Position numbers and translations under genes: made by a program
Notes under the pieces: model-generated
The model's database searches: none
Told to the model about the DNA's origin: nothing
The model's input: only the letters and a program-made list of their open reading frames with translations
Part shown: positions 26,617-35,157 of the stretch, in pieces
How the letters are laid out: each line of letters begins with the position of its first letter
How positions within the stretch are numbered: the stretch's first letter is position 1
Assembly: GCA_018302225.1 (NCBI GenBank)
Contig: JAGVZY010000015.1
Span: forward strand, 1 to 42,906
Length of the DNA stretch: 42,906 nucleotides
From: Candidatus Woesearchaeota archaeon
Lineage (GTDB): Archaea; Nanobdellota; Nanobdellia; SCGC-AAA011-G17; JAGVZY01
Direction of reading: 5' to 3'

Positions 26617-27738
26617 TCACCCTTTATATTCTGAACTTATCTCTCTTAATTTTTTAACAATTTTTGGTAAAACCTCACAAACATAATCAATTTCTTGTTT
26701 AGTATTTTGTTTTCCAATTGTAATTCTTAAACTACCATGCGAATCTTCTGGTTTTAGTCCAATAGCACTTAAGACATGACTAGACTTTAGAGACTTTGAA
26801 GAGCAAGCACTTCCAGTACTTGCGCAAATTCCGTATTCATCTAACATTAGAATCAATGCTTCACCTTCTATACCCTTAAATCCAAAATGAATATTTCCCG
26901 AAAGTCTATTATTCCCTCCATTTACCCAAGAATCTTTAATTTCTTTTAAAACCCTATTTTTAAGATAATCCCTTAGTTTAGATATTCTTAAATTGTCTTT
27001 TTCCATATTTTTAATAGCCATCTCAGTTGCTTTCCCTAAACCAGCAATTCCAGGAACATTTTCAGTTCCAGATCTTAATCCAGATTCTTGTCCACCACCA
27101 ATTAAAAGAGGTTTAATTTTAACTTTTTTATTAATATAAACTGCTCCAACGCCTTTTGGACCATAAATCTTATGCGCACTTAAACTTAACATTTCAAAAT
27201 TCTTTGTATCTAGCTCAACTTTTCCAAAACTTTGCACTGCATCTGTATGTAATGGAATATTTTTTTCTTGACATAATTTATGTATTTTTTCTATTTGTTG
27301 GATTGCCCCAATTTCATTATTTGAATGCATAATTGTTACTAAATTTATTTTTTTAGAATTTAATTTTTGTTTTAATTCTTCTAAATTAACATAGCCTTTT
27401 TTATCGACACTAACAATTTCACAATTCTTCCTCAATCTACAAGTATTTAATACAGCCGGATGCTCAATAGTACTGGTTAAAACAGAATCAAAGTTCTTTA
27501 TAATTAAATTATTTGATTCAGTTCCTCCAGATGTAAAATAAATTTCTTCAGGCTCAGCATTTATAGCTTTTGCAATCTGCTCTCTTGCCTTTTCAATAGC
27601 CATTCTAGATTCTAAACCTAACCCATATAAAGTAGATGCATTTCCAAATTTATTTGAGAAGTAAGGTTTCATCGCTTTAAACACTTCTTTATCGAGAGGT
27701 GTTGTTGCCGAATTATCCAGATAAATTAATTTTTTCAT
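26617..27738 (-). CDS. nifS: Cysteine desulfurase
   Basis: The 373-residue PLP enzyme shows YLDNSATTPLDKEV, FTSGGTESNN, HTDAVQSFGK, and the PLP lysine in SLSAHKIYGPKGVGA. The mobile catalytic cysteine is in GICASTGSACSSKSL. The length and the 'STGSACSS' loop fit the NifS/IscS class. It removes sulfur from cysteine as persulfide for IscU and for tRNA thiolation. Its ATG overlaps the regulator's stop codon (ATGA), and four bases separate it from dcd. Confidence 0.95.
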   Translation of the reverse strand: MKKLIYLDNSATTPLDKEVFKAMKPYFSNKFGNASTLYGLGLESRMAIEKAREQIAKAINAEPEEIYFTSGGTESNNLIIKNFDSVLTSTIEHPAVLNTCRLRKNCEIVSVDKKGYVNLEELKQKLNSKKINLVTIMHSNNEIGAIQQIEKIHKLCQEKNIPLHTDAVQSFGKVELDTKNFEMLSLSAHKIYGPKGVGAVYINKKVKIKPLLIGGGQESGLRSGTENVPGIAGLGKATEMAIKNMEKDNLRISKLRDYLKNRVLKEIKDSWVNGGNNRLSGNIHFGFKGIEGEALILMLDEYGICASTGSACSSKSLKSSHVLSAIGLKPEDSHGSLRITIGKQNTKQEIDYVCEVLPKIVKKLREISSEYKG

Positions 27739-28100
27739 TTAAAACAAACCTCGCAAGTTTTTTTAGCCACACCATATTTTTTGTGAATTTTGCAGGTTAT
27801 CATCTTATTTCTTATTAATTTACATAAACTTTCAATCTCTTCAAGCAAGTCACCATTATTTTTTATTTTTTCAGCAGACTGTTCTATTTTTTGTGCAACA
27901 TCCATCTCAAATTTTAACTCAGTTCCACGTTTTCCACTTAGATATTGAGATACTGCCGCTTCTGTTATTCCCAATAACTCTGCAATTTTATTCTGCCTTA
28001 AACCTTTATGTTGTAGTTCTAATGCAATGGCTCTTCTTAATGCAGGCAATATATACCATACTTCTATTTCTTGAGGCGTTAGAAATTGTTTTAATGTCAT
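27735..28100 (-). CDS. HTH regulator with C-terminal cysteines
   Basis: The 121-residue protein has an XRE-like helix-turn-helix (LRQNKIAELLGITEAAVSQY, about residues 34-53) and a helical linker. It ends with a cysteine cluster in MITCKIHKKYGVAKKTCEVC, which could hold an Fe-S cluster or zinc. It resembles archaeal predicted regulators of the COG2522 kind. As the first gene of the nifS-dcd-iscU operon it is a plausible Fe-S-responsive repressor, an analogue of IscR (inference). AAAGGAGTG precedes the ATG. Two copies of a 20-base element upstream are its likely operators. Confidence 0.85.
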   Translation of the reverse strand: MTLKQFLTPQEIEVWYILPALRRAIALELQHKGLRQNKIAELLGITEAAVSQYLSGKRGTELKFEMDVAQKIEQSAEKIKNNGDLLEEIESLCKLIRNKMITCKIHKKYGVAKKTCEVCFK

Positions 28101-28118
28101 TTTACACTCCTTTGAATA

Positions 28119-28138
28119 TTTAATTTTATTAAACTATA
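28119..28138. promoter_or_regulatory. Operator-like repeat, copy 1
   Basis: TTTAATTTTATTAAACTATA contains the inverted repeat TTTAAT-TTT-ATTAAA and recurs exactly 40 bases further on. On the minus strand it also supplies a TATA-like stretch for the nifS operon, so binding by the regulator would block transcription. Promoter and operator probably overlap here. Confidence 0.6.
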
Positions 28139-28158
28139 ATTTACCCAAGTAAATTCAG

Positions 28159-28178
28159 TTTAATTTTATTAAACTATA
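28159..28178. promoter_or_regulatory. Operator-like repeat, copy 2
   Basis: An identical 20-base copy of the element at 28119-28138, again with the 15-base inverted repeat. The 40-base spacing is close to four helical turns, so both copies lie on the same face of the DNA, suggesting cooperative binding of a dimeric regulator. Confidence 0.6.
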
Positions 28179-28232
28179 GTTAATATTTAAATGTTACGGT
28201 TAGCCTTGTTAAGATACACTAATAAATTTAGA

Positions 28233-29321
28233 TTATCTATCACAAATAATAGAATAAGGGTCTTCTAATTTTCCTAAAATCTCTTTTGCCTGAAGATATG
28301 CTATGTAACCATAATCATTAAGCGCCTTCTTTACTTGGGCTTCTCTAATTTTATGCATCGTTTCTATTATTTTGTCTGGCGCTATTTCATTTCTAAGAAT
28401 AATTTGTTCAGTATTTAGCTTAGAATCTATTCCTTTATTATATCTTTCTAAAATTGCTTTGGCAGATCCAATCTTCTTAGCAACTAGTTCTAAATAAATT
28501 AAAGAAAGTGAATATAAATCTGTATTATTTGTAAAATTACCATTCTTACTTCTAATCTCTCCAATAAATCTTGCAAATTGTTTATACAAATTTTCAAATC
28601 TTTCTTTTTTATATATCTCTTTCATTTCATCTTGGCTATATATATCTTGATCATATTCTTTAAGATTGGGAATAATCATTTTCAAATTTCTGTCTTTTAT
28701 AGCTCCATCCCAACCCTTAATAAGCACCACCAAAGCGTTTTCTATATCTTTGTGCATTTCTTTAGAATTTATTTTATTTAGTATTTCATCTAAATCCTTT
28801 CTTTCTTTTACATATCTCATTCTATAATCTGAATGATTTTCAAAAATTTTATAATATTCATCCTTCAATACATCATGACTTTTGTACCATGAGTATAAGA
28901 AAAAATCTTTTCTGGGGTTAATTATAGAAAATTTTCTAGGTTGAAACTCTTGTCTGCTTTTTAAATTTCTTAATCCTGTTAAAAAGAAATAAATATTTTG
29001 TCTAACGAGTTTTGCATTAGACGCATAAATTAAATCGTTATAAATCATTTCTGGAATATTTTCTAATGATAGCGCAATATCCTTACCATTTATACCGCAG
29101 AAGTTTTTATTTATCCAGTCTATTTCATTATCAATTCCTTTTTTAATTTTTCCTGCATCAGGAGATATTTCCTTTAGCCTAAAGATAACCCTCTTACTAT
29201 TTGGGTCGATTAAAGAATTAGAATCGGTTTTAACAAGCCAAAAATCTCTTTCATCGAGAGCCTTTAATTTACTGGCCTGAATTGTTTTTAGAGCAATTGT
29301 TTGATTTGTCAAATCATTCAT
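28233..29321 (-). CDS. Hypothetical protein, 362 aa
   Basis: No family is recognised. The protein is soluble, mainly helical and very rich in charged residues, with no signal peptide or metal motif. The N-terminal 60 residues look beta-rich (FWLVKTDSNSLIDPNSKRV) and the remainder is helical (EMKEIYKKERFENLYKQFAR; DYGYIAYLQAKEILGKL near the end). Its gene is separate from the nifS operon by about 50 bases beyond the operator region and divergent from a methyltransferase gene. Confidence 0.65.
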   Translation of the reverse strand: MNDLTNQTIALKTIQASKLKALDERDFWLVKTDSNSLIDPNSKRVIFRLKEISPDAGKIKKGIDNEIDWINKNFCGINGKDIALSLENIPEMIYNDLIYASNAKLVRQNIYFFLTGLRNLKSRQEFQPRKFSIINPRKDFFLYSWYKSHDVLKDEYYKIFENHSDYRMRYVKERKDLDEILNKINSKEMHKDIENALVVLIKGWDGAIKDRNLKMIIPNLKEYDQDIYSQDEMKEIYKKERFENLYKQFARFIGEIRSKNGNFTNNTDLYSLSLIYLELVAKKIGSAKAILERYNKGIDSKLNTEQIILRNEIAPDKIIETMHKIREAQVKKALNDYGYIAYLQAKEILGKLEDPYSIICDR

Positions 29322-29398
29322 CTTAATTACTTCTTTTAATTGTTATTTTAATAAGATATTTAAAAAACTATATAAATCTTTTTATAAATTAAGCTCTT

Positions 29399-29887
29399 AT
29401 GGGCTATTATAATTCAATTTCAGAAGGATATAATGAACTTCACAAAGAAGAACAGCTAAACAAGCTAAAATTTATAATTCCCCGTATAAACAAGTCTAAA
29501 TCTCTTTTAGACATAGGCTGTGGCACTGGAATTTCAACCATAAAGACAATCAACTCGGTTGGAATTGATCCTTCCAAAGAATTAATAAAAATTGCAAAAT
29601 CTTCTTACCCAAAAATCAAATTTTTAGTCAGAGAGGCAGAATCTTTACCTTTTAAAAATAAATCTTTTTATACAGTAATTTCAGTTACAGCAATTCAAAA
29701 TTTTAAAGATATAAAAAAGGCAATAAAAGAAATAGAAAGAGTTGCACAAAAACTAATTATAATTACTTGTTTAAAGAAATCAAAGAAATTAAATAAGGTT
29801 TCAAAAATTCTTAAAGACTACAAACAAAAAGATATAGGCATTGATATTATGTTTGTAAAAGAAATTAAATCAAACCAACAGAACTAG
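29399..29887 (+). CDS. Small class I SAM-dependent methyltransferase
   Basis: The 162-residue protein has a Rossmann methyltransferase core: motif I LLDIGCGTGIST, the acidic residue after strand 2 in SVGIDPSKELI, AESLPFKNKSFYTVISV, and KAIKEIERVA. It is shorter than usual and lacks the C-terminal strands of a full domain. The substrate is unknown. The N-terminal YYNSISEGYNELH is typical of UbiE/Methyltransf_11 proteins. Its last 23 bases overlap the convergent next gene. Confidence 0.85.
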   Translation: MGYYNSISEGYNELHKEEQLNKLKFIIPRINKSKSLLDIGCGTGISTIKTINSVGIDPSKELIKIAKSSYPKIKFLVREAESLPFKNKSFYTVISVTAIQNFKDIKKAIKEIERVAQKLIIITCLKKSKKLNKVSKILKDYKQKDIGIDIMFVKEIKSNQQN

Positions 29888-30332
29888 CAGATTCGGTTTT
29901 TCTTCTTAAACCAAAAGGTTGATCTTCATGAGCTTTTTTAGCTTCATCGTTTTTTTTCTTAGTATGTTCTATATATTCTCTATTTAATTTTAGATCAACT
30001 TCATACATCTTTTCATTAATTTGTTTAGTAACCGTTTTACTGCCCCAGGCATTAACTTTATAATTAACAAAATTATTATCCATCAAAGCATTTATGTCTC
30101 TATAAATTTCTTCGATAAGTCTTATTGCCTCTTTAAAATCAATTTCATACTTAGTAGCATTCTCATTTAGAAACTTCCTTAATTCAATAATATTAACACT
30201 AGCTTTTCTAACATAATCTACATTTGCTTTTAAACCATTGTCATAGATTTGCGCAGTACTAGGATCTATAACTCTTCTTACACGATCTTTCAATTGTCCA
30301 AAATAAACAAACATATCTTGAAGTTCACTCAT
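29865..30332 (-). CDS. Hypothetical helical protein, 155 aa
   Basis: No family is recognised. Three or four amphipathic helices are predicted (MFVYFGQLKDRVRRVID, FKEAIRLIEEIYRDINALM, EKMYEVDLKLNREYIEH) with a disordered C-terminus ending SASSVGLI. There are no cysteines, signal or membrane segments. The ATG lies inside the end of the upstream 43-residue zinc-protein gene, so they are translated together. Confidence 0.65.
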   Translation of the reverse strand: MSELQDMFVYFGQLKDRVRRVIDPSTAQIYDNGLKANVDYVRKASVNIIELRKFLNENATKYEIDFKEAIRLIEEIYRDINALMDNNFVNYKVNAWGSKTVTKQINEKMYEVDLKLNREYIEHTKKKNDEAKKAHEDQPFGLRRKTESASSVGLI

Positions 30333-30456
30333 CTTTGGAATCTCCGTTCATACATTTCAAACTACAAAAATTTAATATTTCTCCTGCAAAGGGCACGTCA
30401 AGTATTGCTTTGTCCTCTTCTTCTATTTCTTTTCCACATACAGAGCATTTAACCAT
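30325..30456 (-). CDS. 43-residue zinc-binding protein
   Basis: From ATG 30454-30456 the frame encodes MVKCSVCGKEIEEEDKAILD, continues with VPFAGEILNFCSLKCMNGDS and ends at TGA 30325-30327. CxxC near the N-terminus and CSLKC later form a TRASH/YHS-like treble-clef zinc or metal site. Its stop codon lies within the start of the 155-residue helical protein gene (eight-base overlap), strong evidence for a two-gene unit. The role is not known. Confidence 0.75.
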   Translation of the reverse strand: MVKCSVCGKEIEEEDKAILDVPFAGEILNFCSLKCMNGDSKDE

Positions 30457-30471
30457 AGTAAAAAGAAAAAA

Positions 30472-31956
30472 TTATTTAAAAACATCAAAGACATTACCGC
30501 CAGAATTTGAGTCAGTTTTGTTTGCCTGATTTACTAAAAACTGATAATCTTCTTTGGTTGGTGTCATTGAATCTGATTTAGCTTTATTTTGTGCAGGAAC
30601 ATATCCCCGATCTTTTATTTTTCTAAGAATATTTTGTCCTTCCATTCTATCTCTGTGCCAGGTTATTTCCTTTCTTCTAGAATCATTACTTGTCTTGAAT
30701 ACTAATACTCCTATTGTAACTAAAGCTAATGCTAAAATTACATATGTCCATGGCGATTTAGATAAAGGAACTTTTTCATAGACTACTTGTCCTGTTATTT
30801 CTGGATAACTCGGCATTTTAATATCATACGCCCCATATTTAACTGATTCCTCTTTTAAGTCATATAAAATACTTTCATTTACTTTTAGATTTACGTTTTT
30901 TATGATTCTATAATTCTTTGCATCACTTCTTAAATTAATTTCAACCGGTTTTTTATACTCAACATTACCTATATTTTGAATAGTAACTATAGTTCCAGAA
31001 ACCGCAACATCCACTTTTTCAGATTTTTCAACAATGAATTTGGCTTCTGATAAATAATCTTTAGATTCACCCGCTATAATCCAGGTTCCAGGAATAGCTA
31101 ATCCTTCTAAGACTATATTAAAATCTTCATCAGTATTAATTACTTTTTTTAACTTAACAACCCCATTTGGATCTCTTAAAACTACCGAGGCTTGATCAGC
31201 CAATAATTCACCAGTTTGATCTTTTAATTCAGCATTTACAACAACTGTCTCTCCCGGTCCATAACTCATTTTGTCAACGACAATTTTCAATGCAGTTGGT
31301 ATGGCATCTACAGTAAATGTAGTTTCATCATTGCCTATATTACCTAAAACATCACTTGCTTCAACTTTAATAATATGTGCTCCAGATTCTATATTTGTAT
31401 TTAATTCTATTTTCTTTTCAAAAAAACCTCTAACAACCTCAGCTTTGTCAATTTTAGAATCGATTATTATATATGCAACCCCATTTTCAAGATTTTCTCC
31501 TGATGCAAGTTTAACATCACCAGAAACAATAATCTCTGAGCCAGGTGTAGGGGTATAATCAGACAATATAGTTTTAATAGTTAATGCGTTAGACACTGTA
31601 AAATAAGAACTTTCAGCTTCATCTATTTCACTATCCCATGAAAAACTTGCTTTAATAATACATCTTCCTTCAGCATCCGAAGGGATATTTAATTTCTCAG
31701 AGAAAAATTCTTTTTCATCTGCTTTTAGTGTAGTATATTTTGAAAATACATTTGAATATGTGGAACCATTATTACAATCTATGCCCATTTTTAATAAGCC
31801 TTCTATATTCTGGTTTTCAACTACAAACCCATTTACAGAAATAGTCCTACCTAAATTATAGGTAGTACTTGCCAAATTGTTGATAGAAACTGTCGCGAAT
31901 GCTATATTAGCCATCAATAATAATAGTCCGAATATTAATAAAACACCTTTTTTCAT
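30472..31956 (-). CDS. Surface protein with Ig-like domains and C-terminal anchor
   Basis: The 494-residue protein starts with a signal peptide (MKKGVLLIFGLLLLMANIAFA). The exterior part, about residues 22-400, consists of several beta-sandwich repeats; patterns such as YTPTPGSEIIVSGDV and MSYGPGETVVVNAEL are typical of MG2/Ig-like or CARDB domains. A single membrane helix (WTYVILALALVTIGVLVF, about 413-430) precedes a basic cytoplasmic tail of about 60 residues. This is a type I membrane protein, probably exposed on the cell surface for structure or contact. It is followed by the zinc and helical protein genes. Confidence 0.85.
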   Translation of the reverse strand: MKKGVLLIFGLLLLMANIAFATVSINNLASTTYNLGRTISVNGFVVENQNIEGLLKMGIDCNNGSTYSNVFSKYTTLKADEKEFFSEKLNIPSDAEGRCIIKASFSWDSEIDEAESSYFTVSNALTIKTILSDYTPTPGSEIIVSGDVKLASGENLENGVAYIIIDSKIDKAEVVRGFFEKKIELNTNIESGAHIIKVEASDVLGNIGNDETTFTVDAIPTALKIVVDKMSYGPGETVVVNAELKDQTGELLADQASVVLRDPNGVVKLKKVINTDEDFNIVLEGLAIPGTWIIAGESKDYLSEAKFIVEKSEKVDVAVSGTIVTIQNIGNVEYKKPVEINLRSDAKNYRIIKNVNLKVNESILYDLKEESVKYGAYDIKMPSYPEITGQVVYEKVPLSKSPWTYVILALALVTIGVLVFKTSNDSRRKEITWHRDRMEGQNILRKIKDRGYVPAQNKAKSDSMTPTKEDYQFLVNQANKTDSNSGGNVFDVFK

Positions 31957-32061
31957 AACTCTTTTTTATGTTGAGCTTATATAAAAACTTTACTAATTTT
32001 TTTACTCCTACAAAGATTTAGTTAAGTTAGATTTAAATACTCCTATTATCTCCCTTTTTTT

Positions 32062-33798
32062 ATGAAAATTAGTTCAGCAAAAGATGAAGAAAATGCTCCA
32101 GAATCTTCAAAAGTGGAGCTTATTAGGCATTCTGCAGCCCATGTACTTGCAGAAGCAGTAAAAGAACTATTTCCAGATGTTAAATTAGGAATTGGTCCTG
32201 CAATTGAAAATGGTTTTTATTATGATTTTGATTTAAAACATACTTTCACACCAGAAGATTTAGAAAAAATAGAACAAAGGATGAAAGAAATCATAAAAAG
32301 AAATGAAAAATTTGAAAGATTTGAATCAACAAAGAAAAAAGCAGAAGAGATTCTTAAAGATGAACCTTATAAATTAGAATTATTAAAAGAATTAGATAAA
32401 CCAACTTTTTATAAAAATGGAGAATTTATAGATTTGTGTAAGGGTCCACATGTGAATTATACTCCTGCAATAAAAGCATTCAAATTGACAAAAGTTTCTG
32501 GTGCATATTGGAAAGGAAATTCTGATAATAAACAATTACAAAGAATTTATGGTTTAGCATTTAAAACTAAAGACGAATTAAATAATTATTTAAAGCTTTT
32601 AGAAGAAGCTGAAAAAAGAAATCACCTCCACTTAGGAAAAAAACTAGATTTATTTTCATTTCATTCAGAAGCTCCAGCAATGCCTTTCTGGCACAATAAT
32701 GGGATGATTATAAAAAATGAATTAATTAAATTTTGGAGAGAATTACATCAACAAGAGAATTATCAAGAAATTGAAACACCCATTATATTAGATAAAGAAT
32801 TATGGTTAAAATCTGGACACTGGGATAATTATAAAGAAAATATGTATTTTACAAAAGTAGATAATAGAGACTTTGCAGTAAAACCTATGAACTGTCCAGG
32901 TGGAATGTTATTATATAATGAAAAATTACATTCTTATAAAGAGTTTCCATTAAAAGTTGCAGAACTAGGTTTAGTTCATAGACATGAGATGTCAGGTGTT
33001 ACTTATGGATTATTTAGAGTAAGAAGATTTACACAAGATGATGCACATATTTTCATAACTGATGAGCAAATTAAAGATGAAGTTATAGACATAATAAAAT
33101 TAGTTGGCAGAATTTACAAACAATTCGGATTTACTTATTCTGTAGAAATCTCTACAAGACCAGAAAAATCTATAGGTACAAAAGAACAATGGGATTATGC
33201 AGAAGATTCACTTAAAAAGGCTCTTAAAGAGCTTAAATTAGATTTTAAATTAAATGAAAGCCAAGGTGCATTTTACGGCCCAAAAATAGATTTCCATATT
33301 AAAGATGCAATTGCAAGAACTTGGCAATGTGGAACAATACAATTAGATATGGCAATGCCCGAAAGATTTGATTTAACTTATGAAGGTAAAGATGGAAAAA
33401 AACATCGCCCAGTTATGTTACACAGAGCAATTTATGGTTCACTTGAAAGATTTATAGGAATATTAATAGAACATTATGCCGGACAATTCCCTTTATGGCT
33501 CTCACCTGTTCAGGTTATTTTACTTACAATTACAGATGCTCAAAAAGAATATGTTAAAAAATTGTCTCAAAAATTAAAAGAGTTAGATATTAGAGTAGAA
33601 ATAGACACAAGAAACGAATCTATGAGTAAGAAAGTTAGAGACGCTCAATTAAATTATATTCCTTATATCCTTACAATAGGTGATAGAGAAATTCAAAACA
33701 AAGAATTAGCAGTAAGAACTTTAGATGGTAAAATAAAAACAGAAAAAATTAATTTATTTATAGAAAGAATTCTTAAAGAAATAAAAGAAAGAAAATAA
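32062..33798 (+). CDS. thrS: Threonyl-tRNA synthetase, bacterial type, no TGS domain
   Basis: The 578-residue class II synthetase begins with the bacterial-style N2 editing domain: HSAAHVLAEAV (HxxxH) and DLCKGPH. The catalytic core follows with motif 2 LGLVHRHEMSG-type sequence, zinc ligands in KPMNCPGG, the histidine of motif 2 and the LHRAIYGSLERF region, and motif 3 GSLERFIGILIEH. The C-terminal anticodon domain (PVQVILLTITDAQ...NKELAVRTLDG) is complete. Most archaeal ThrRSs have a different, D-aminoacyl-deacylase-like editing domain, so this gene looks transferred from bacteria. The usual N-terminal TGS domain is missing. A TATA box lies about 25 bases upstream of the ATG. Confidence 0.95.
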   Translation: MKISSAKDEENAPESSKVELIRHSAAHVLAEAVKELFPDVKLGIGPAIENGFYYDFDLKHTFTPEDLEKIEQRMKEIIKRNEKFERFESTKKKAEEILKDEPYKLELLKELDKPTFYKNGEFIDLCKGPHVNYTPAIKAFKLTKVSGAYWKGNSDNKQLQRIYGLAFKTKDELNNYLKLLEEAEKRNHLHLGKKLDLFSFHSEAPAMPFWHNNGMIIKNELIKFWRELHQQENYQEIETPIILDKELWLKSGHWDNYKENMYFTKVDNRDFAVKPMNCPGGMLLYNEKLHSYKEFPLKVAELGLVHRHEMSGVTYGLFRVRRFTQDDAHIFITDEQIKDEVIDIIKLVGRIYKQFGFTYSVEISTRPEKSIGTKEQWDYAEDSLKKALKELKLDFKLNESQGAFYGPKIDFHIKDAIARTWQCGTIQLDMAMPERFDLTYEGKDGKKHRPVMLHRAIYGSLERFIGILIEHYAGQFPLWLSPVQVILLTITDAQKEYVKKLSQKLKELDIRVEIDTRNESMSKKVRDAQLNYIPYILTIGDREIQNKELAVRTLDGKIKTEKINLFIERILKEIKERK

Positions 33799-33800
33799 TT

Positions 33801-34298
33801 TTAAGATAATTCTTCAGTATTATTTATGTCTGTATCGTTAATGTAATCTGTATCTAAAAATCTCCCATAAATTTGCCAAAATCTTTTAGGAGTAATTACA
33901 TCAATTTTAGGGTTTTCATTTCGATAATAATAGTTTTTTAAAGCTTCAACAATCTTACCTGCATTCTTAAATGCAAATAAAATTTCATTAGGTACTTCTT
34001 TTCCAACTCTACCATAGTCAACTTCACTCATTGTATCTCCAAAAGCATAGATTATATCTGGGTATAAAGATAATATTTTTCCAGTGATTTCACTTTGAAA
34101 AGTTTTAAATATAAAATTAAAAGATTCTATATTGTTTTGGCCAGGTACATTTAAATCTTCAGCAGATCTTTTAATCCATTCATGAACTCTTCTTCCAACT
34201 AAACTATCGGGTATAGGCTCTTCAGAAAGTAAATCTAGTTTTTTAGCAGGCATAAGATAATCTTCAATTCTTCCTTTATTAGCTTGATTTAGCACCAT
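33801..34298 (-). CDS. Hypothetical protein, 165 aa
   Basis: No family is recognised. The protein is soluble, with a basic N-terminal part (MVLNQANKGRIEDYLMPAKK), a possible helical core (GRRVHEWIKRSAEDLNV) and an acidic C-terminus (NDTDINNTEELS). No signal or cysteine motif is present. It converges with thrS with two bases between the stops. Confidence 0.6.
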   Translation of the reverse strand: MVLNQANKGRIEDYLMPAKKLDLLSEEPIPDSLVGRRVHEWIKRSAEDLNVPGQNNIESFNFIFKTFQSEITGKILSLYPDIIYAFGDTMSEVDYGRVGKEVPNEILFAFKNAGKIVEALKNYYYRNENPKIDVITPKRFWQIYGRFLDTDYINDTDINNTEELS

Positions 34299-34390
34299 TT
34301 TTACCTATTAATTATATTATAAAATAAGTAATCCTGCCTTTATAAAACTTTTTCATAAAATATTTAAACCAAACACCTAGCCTTTAAACT

Positions 34391-34903
34391 ATGCTTGAAA
34401 AGTTTAAAGAAGATGTTAAAAAGATAGAGTCTAGTAAAGAGTTTAAAGACCTCAAAAAAACATGTAAAAACTTAATTCTCGCAGATGGTTTTATTCTATT
34501 AGAAAAGCAAAACTATGACTCTGGAGATTATGGGGACTGGCAAATTGACTTTTTTGACAAAGATTCTGGATGTATGTTTAGTTTTACTTTTGAAGATAAA
34601 AAAATAAATGTTAAGAAAACAACAGAAATAGTAAAAGCTGATGAAGAAGTTCACAAAGTAAACATAAAAAATTTAAAAATCTCTTTTGAAGCTATTCTAG
34701 AAAAAGTTGAAAGAATAAGAGAAAAAAATTATTCAAATGAAAGGCCTTACAAAATAATTATCATAATCCAAAATAGAAAGAAACAAGATATTTGGAATAT
34801 CACTTATTTAACTGCAAATTTTAAAACTTTAAACTTAAAAATCTCTGCAGAAACAGGAGATTTAATTGAAGAAAGTCTAAAACCCTTAATTTCTTTTGGT
34901 TAA
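34391..34903 (+). CDS. Hypothetical protein, 170 aa
   Basis: The N-terminal part is helical (FKEDVKKIESSKEFKDLKK). The rest alternates beta strands and helices and ends with IWNITYLTANFKTLNLKISA then ETGDLIEESL, a pattern like a single PepSY-type unit. No signal peptide is seen, so it would be cytoplasmic. I do not recognise a specific family. It converges with the DUF167 gene, overlapping it by four bases. Confidence 0.6.
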   Translation: MLEKFKEDVKKIESSKEFKDLKKTCKNLILADGFILLEKQNYDSGDYGDWQIDFFDKDSGCMFSFTFEDKKINVKKTTEIVKADEEVHKVNIKNLKISFEAILEKVERIREKNYSNERPYKIIIIIQNRKKQDIWNITYLTANFKTLNLKISAETGDLIEESLKPLISFG

Positions 34904-35157
34904 TTAATTATAATAATTTTATCTCTGCTTTTCAATCCTATTAAAGCAATTTTTTTCTTTAGTAGTTTAGAAAATAATTTTATAATCTCAATATTTGCTT
35001 TATTATCTTCAGCTTTAGCATGAATATGGACTTTTAAAACTTTCAGTTTATCATCCCAACCCACAATTTCAGTTTTCTGTGTTCCTAGTTTTACTCTTAT
35101 TCTTAATTTACTATTATGAATATATTTTTCAATCTCTTTAGAATTAAAATCACTCAT
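34900..35157 (-). CDS. DUF167 (YggU) family protein
   Basis: The 85-residue protein fits the YggU/DUF167 family of small alpha/beta proteins: LRIRVKLGTQKTEIVG, LKVHIHAKAEDNKANIEIIK and LIGLKSRDKIIII. The central A-x-A-x-x-x-x-A-N motif is the family signature. Function is unknown throughout the family. The gene overlaps the end of dphB by eight bases and is co-transcribed with it. Confidence 0.88.
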   Translation of the reverse strand: MSDFNSKEIEKYIHNSKLRIRVKLGTQKTEIVGWDDKLKVLKVHIHAKAEDNKANIEIIKLFSKLLKKKIALIGLKSRDKIIIIN

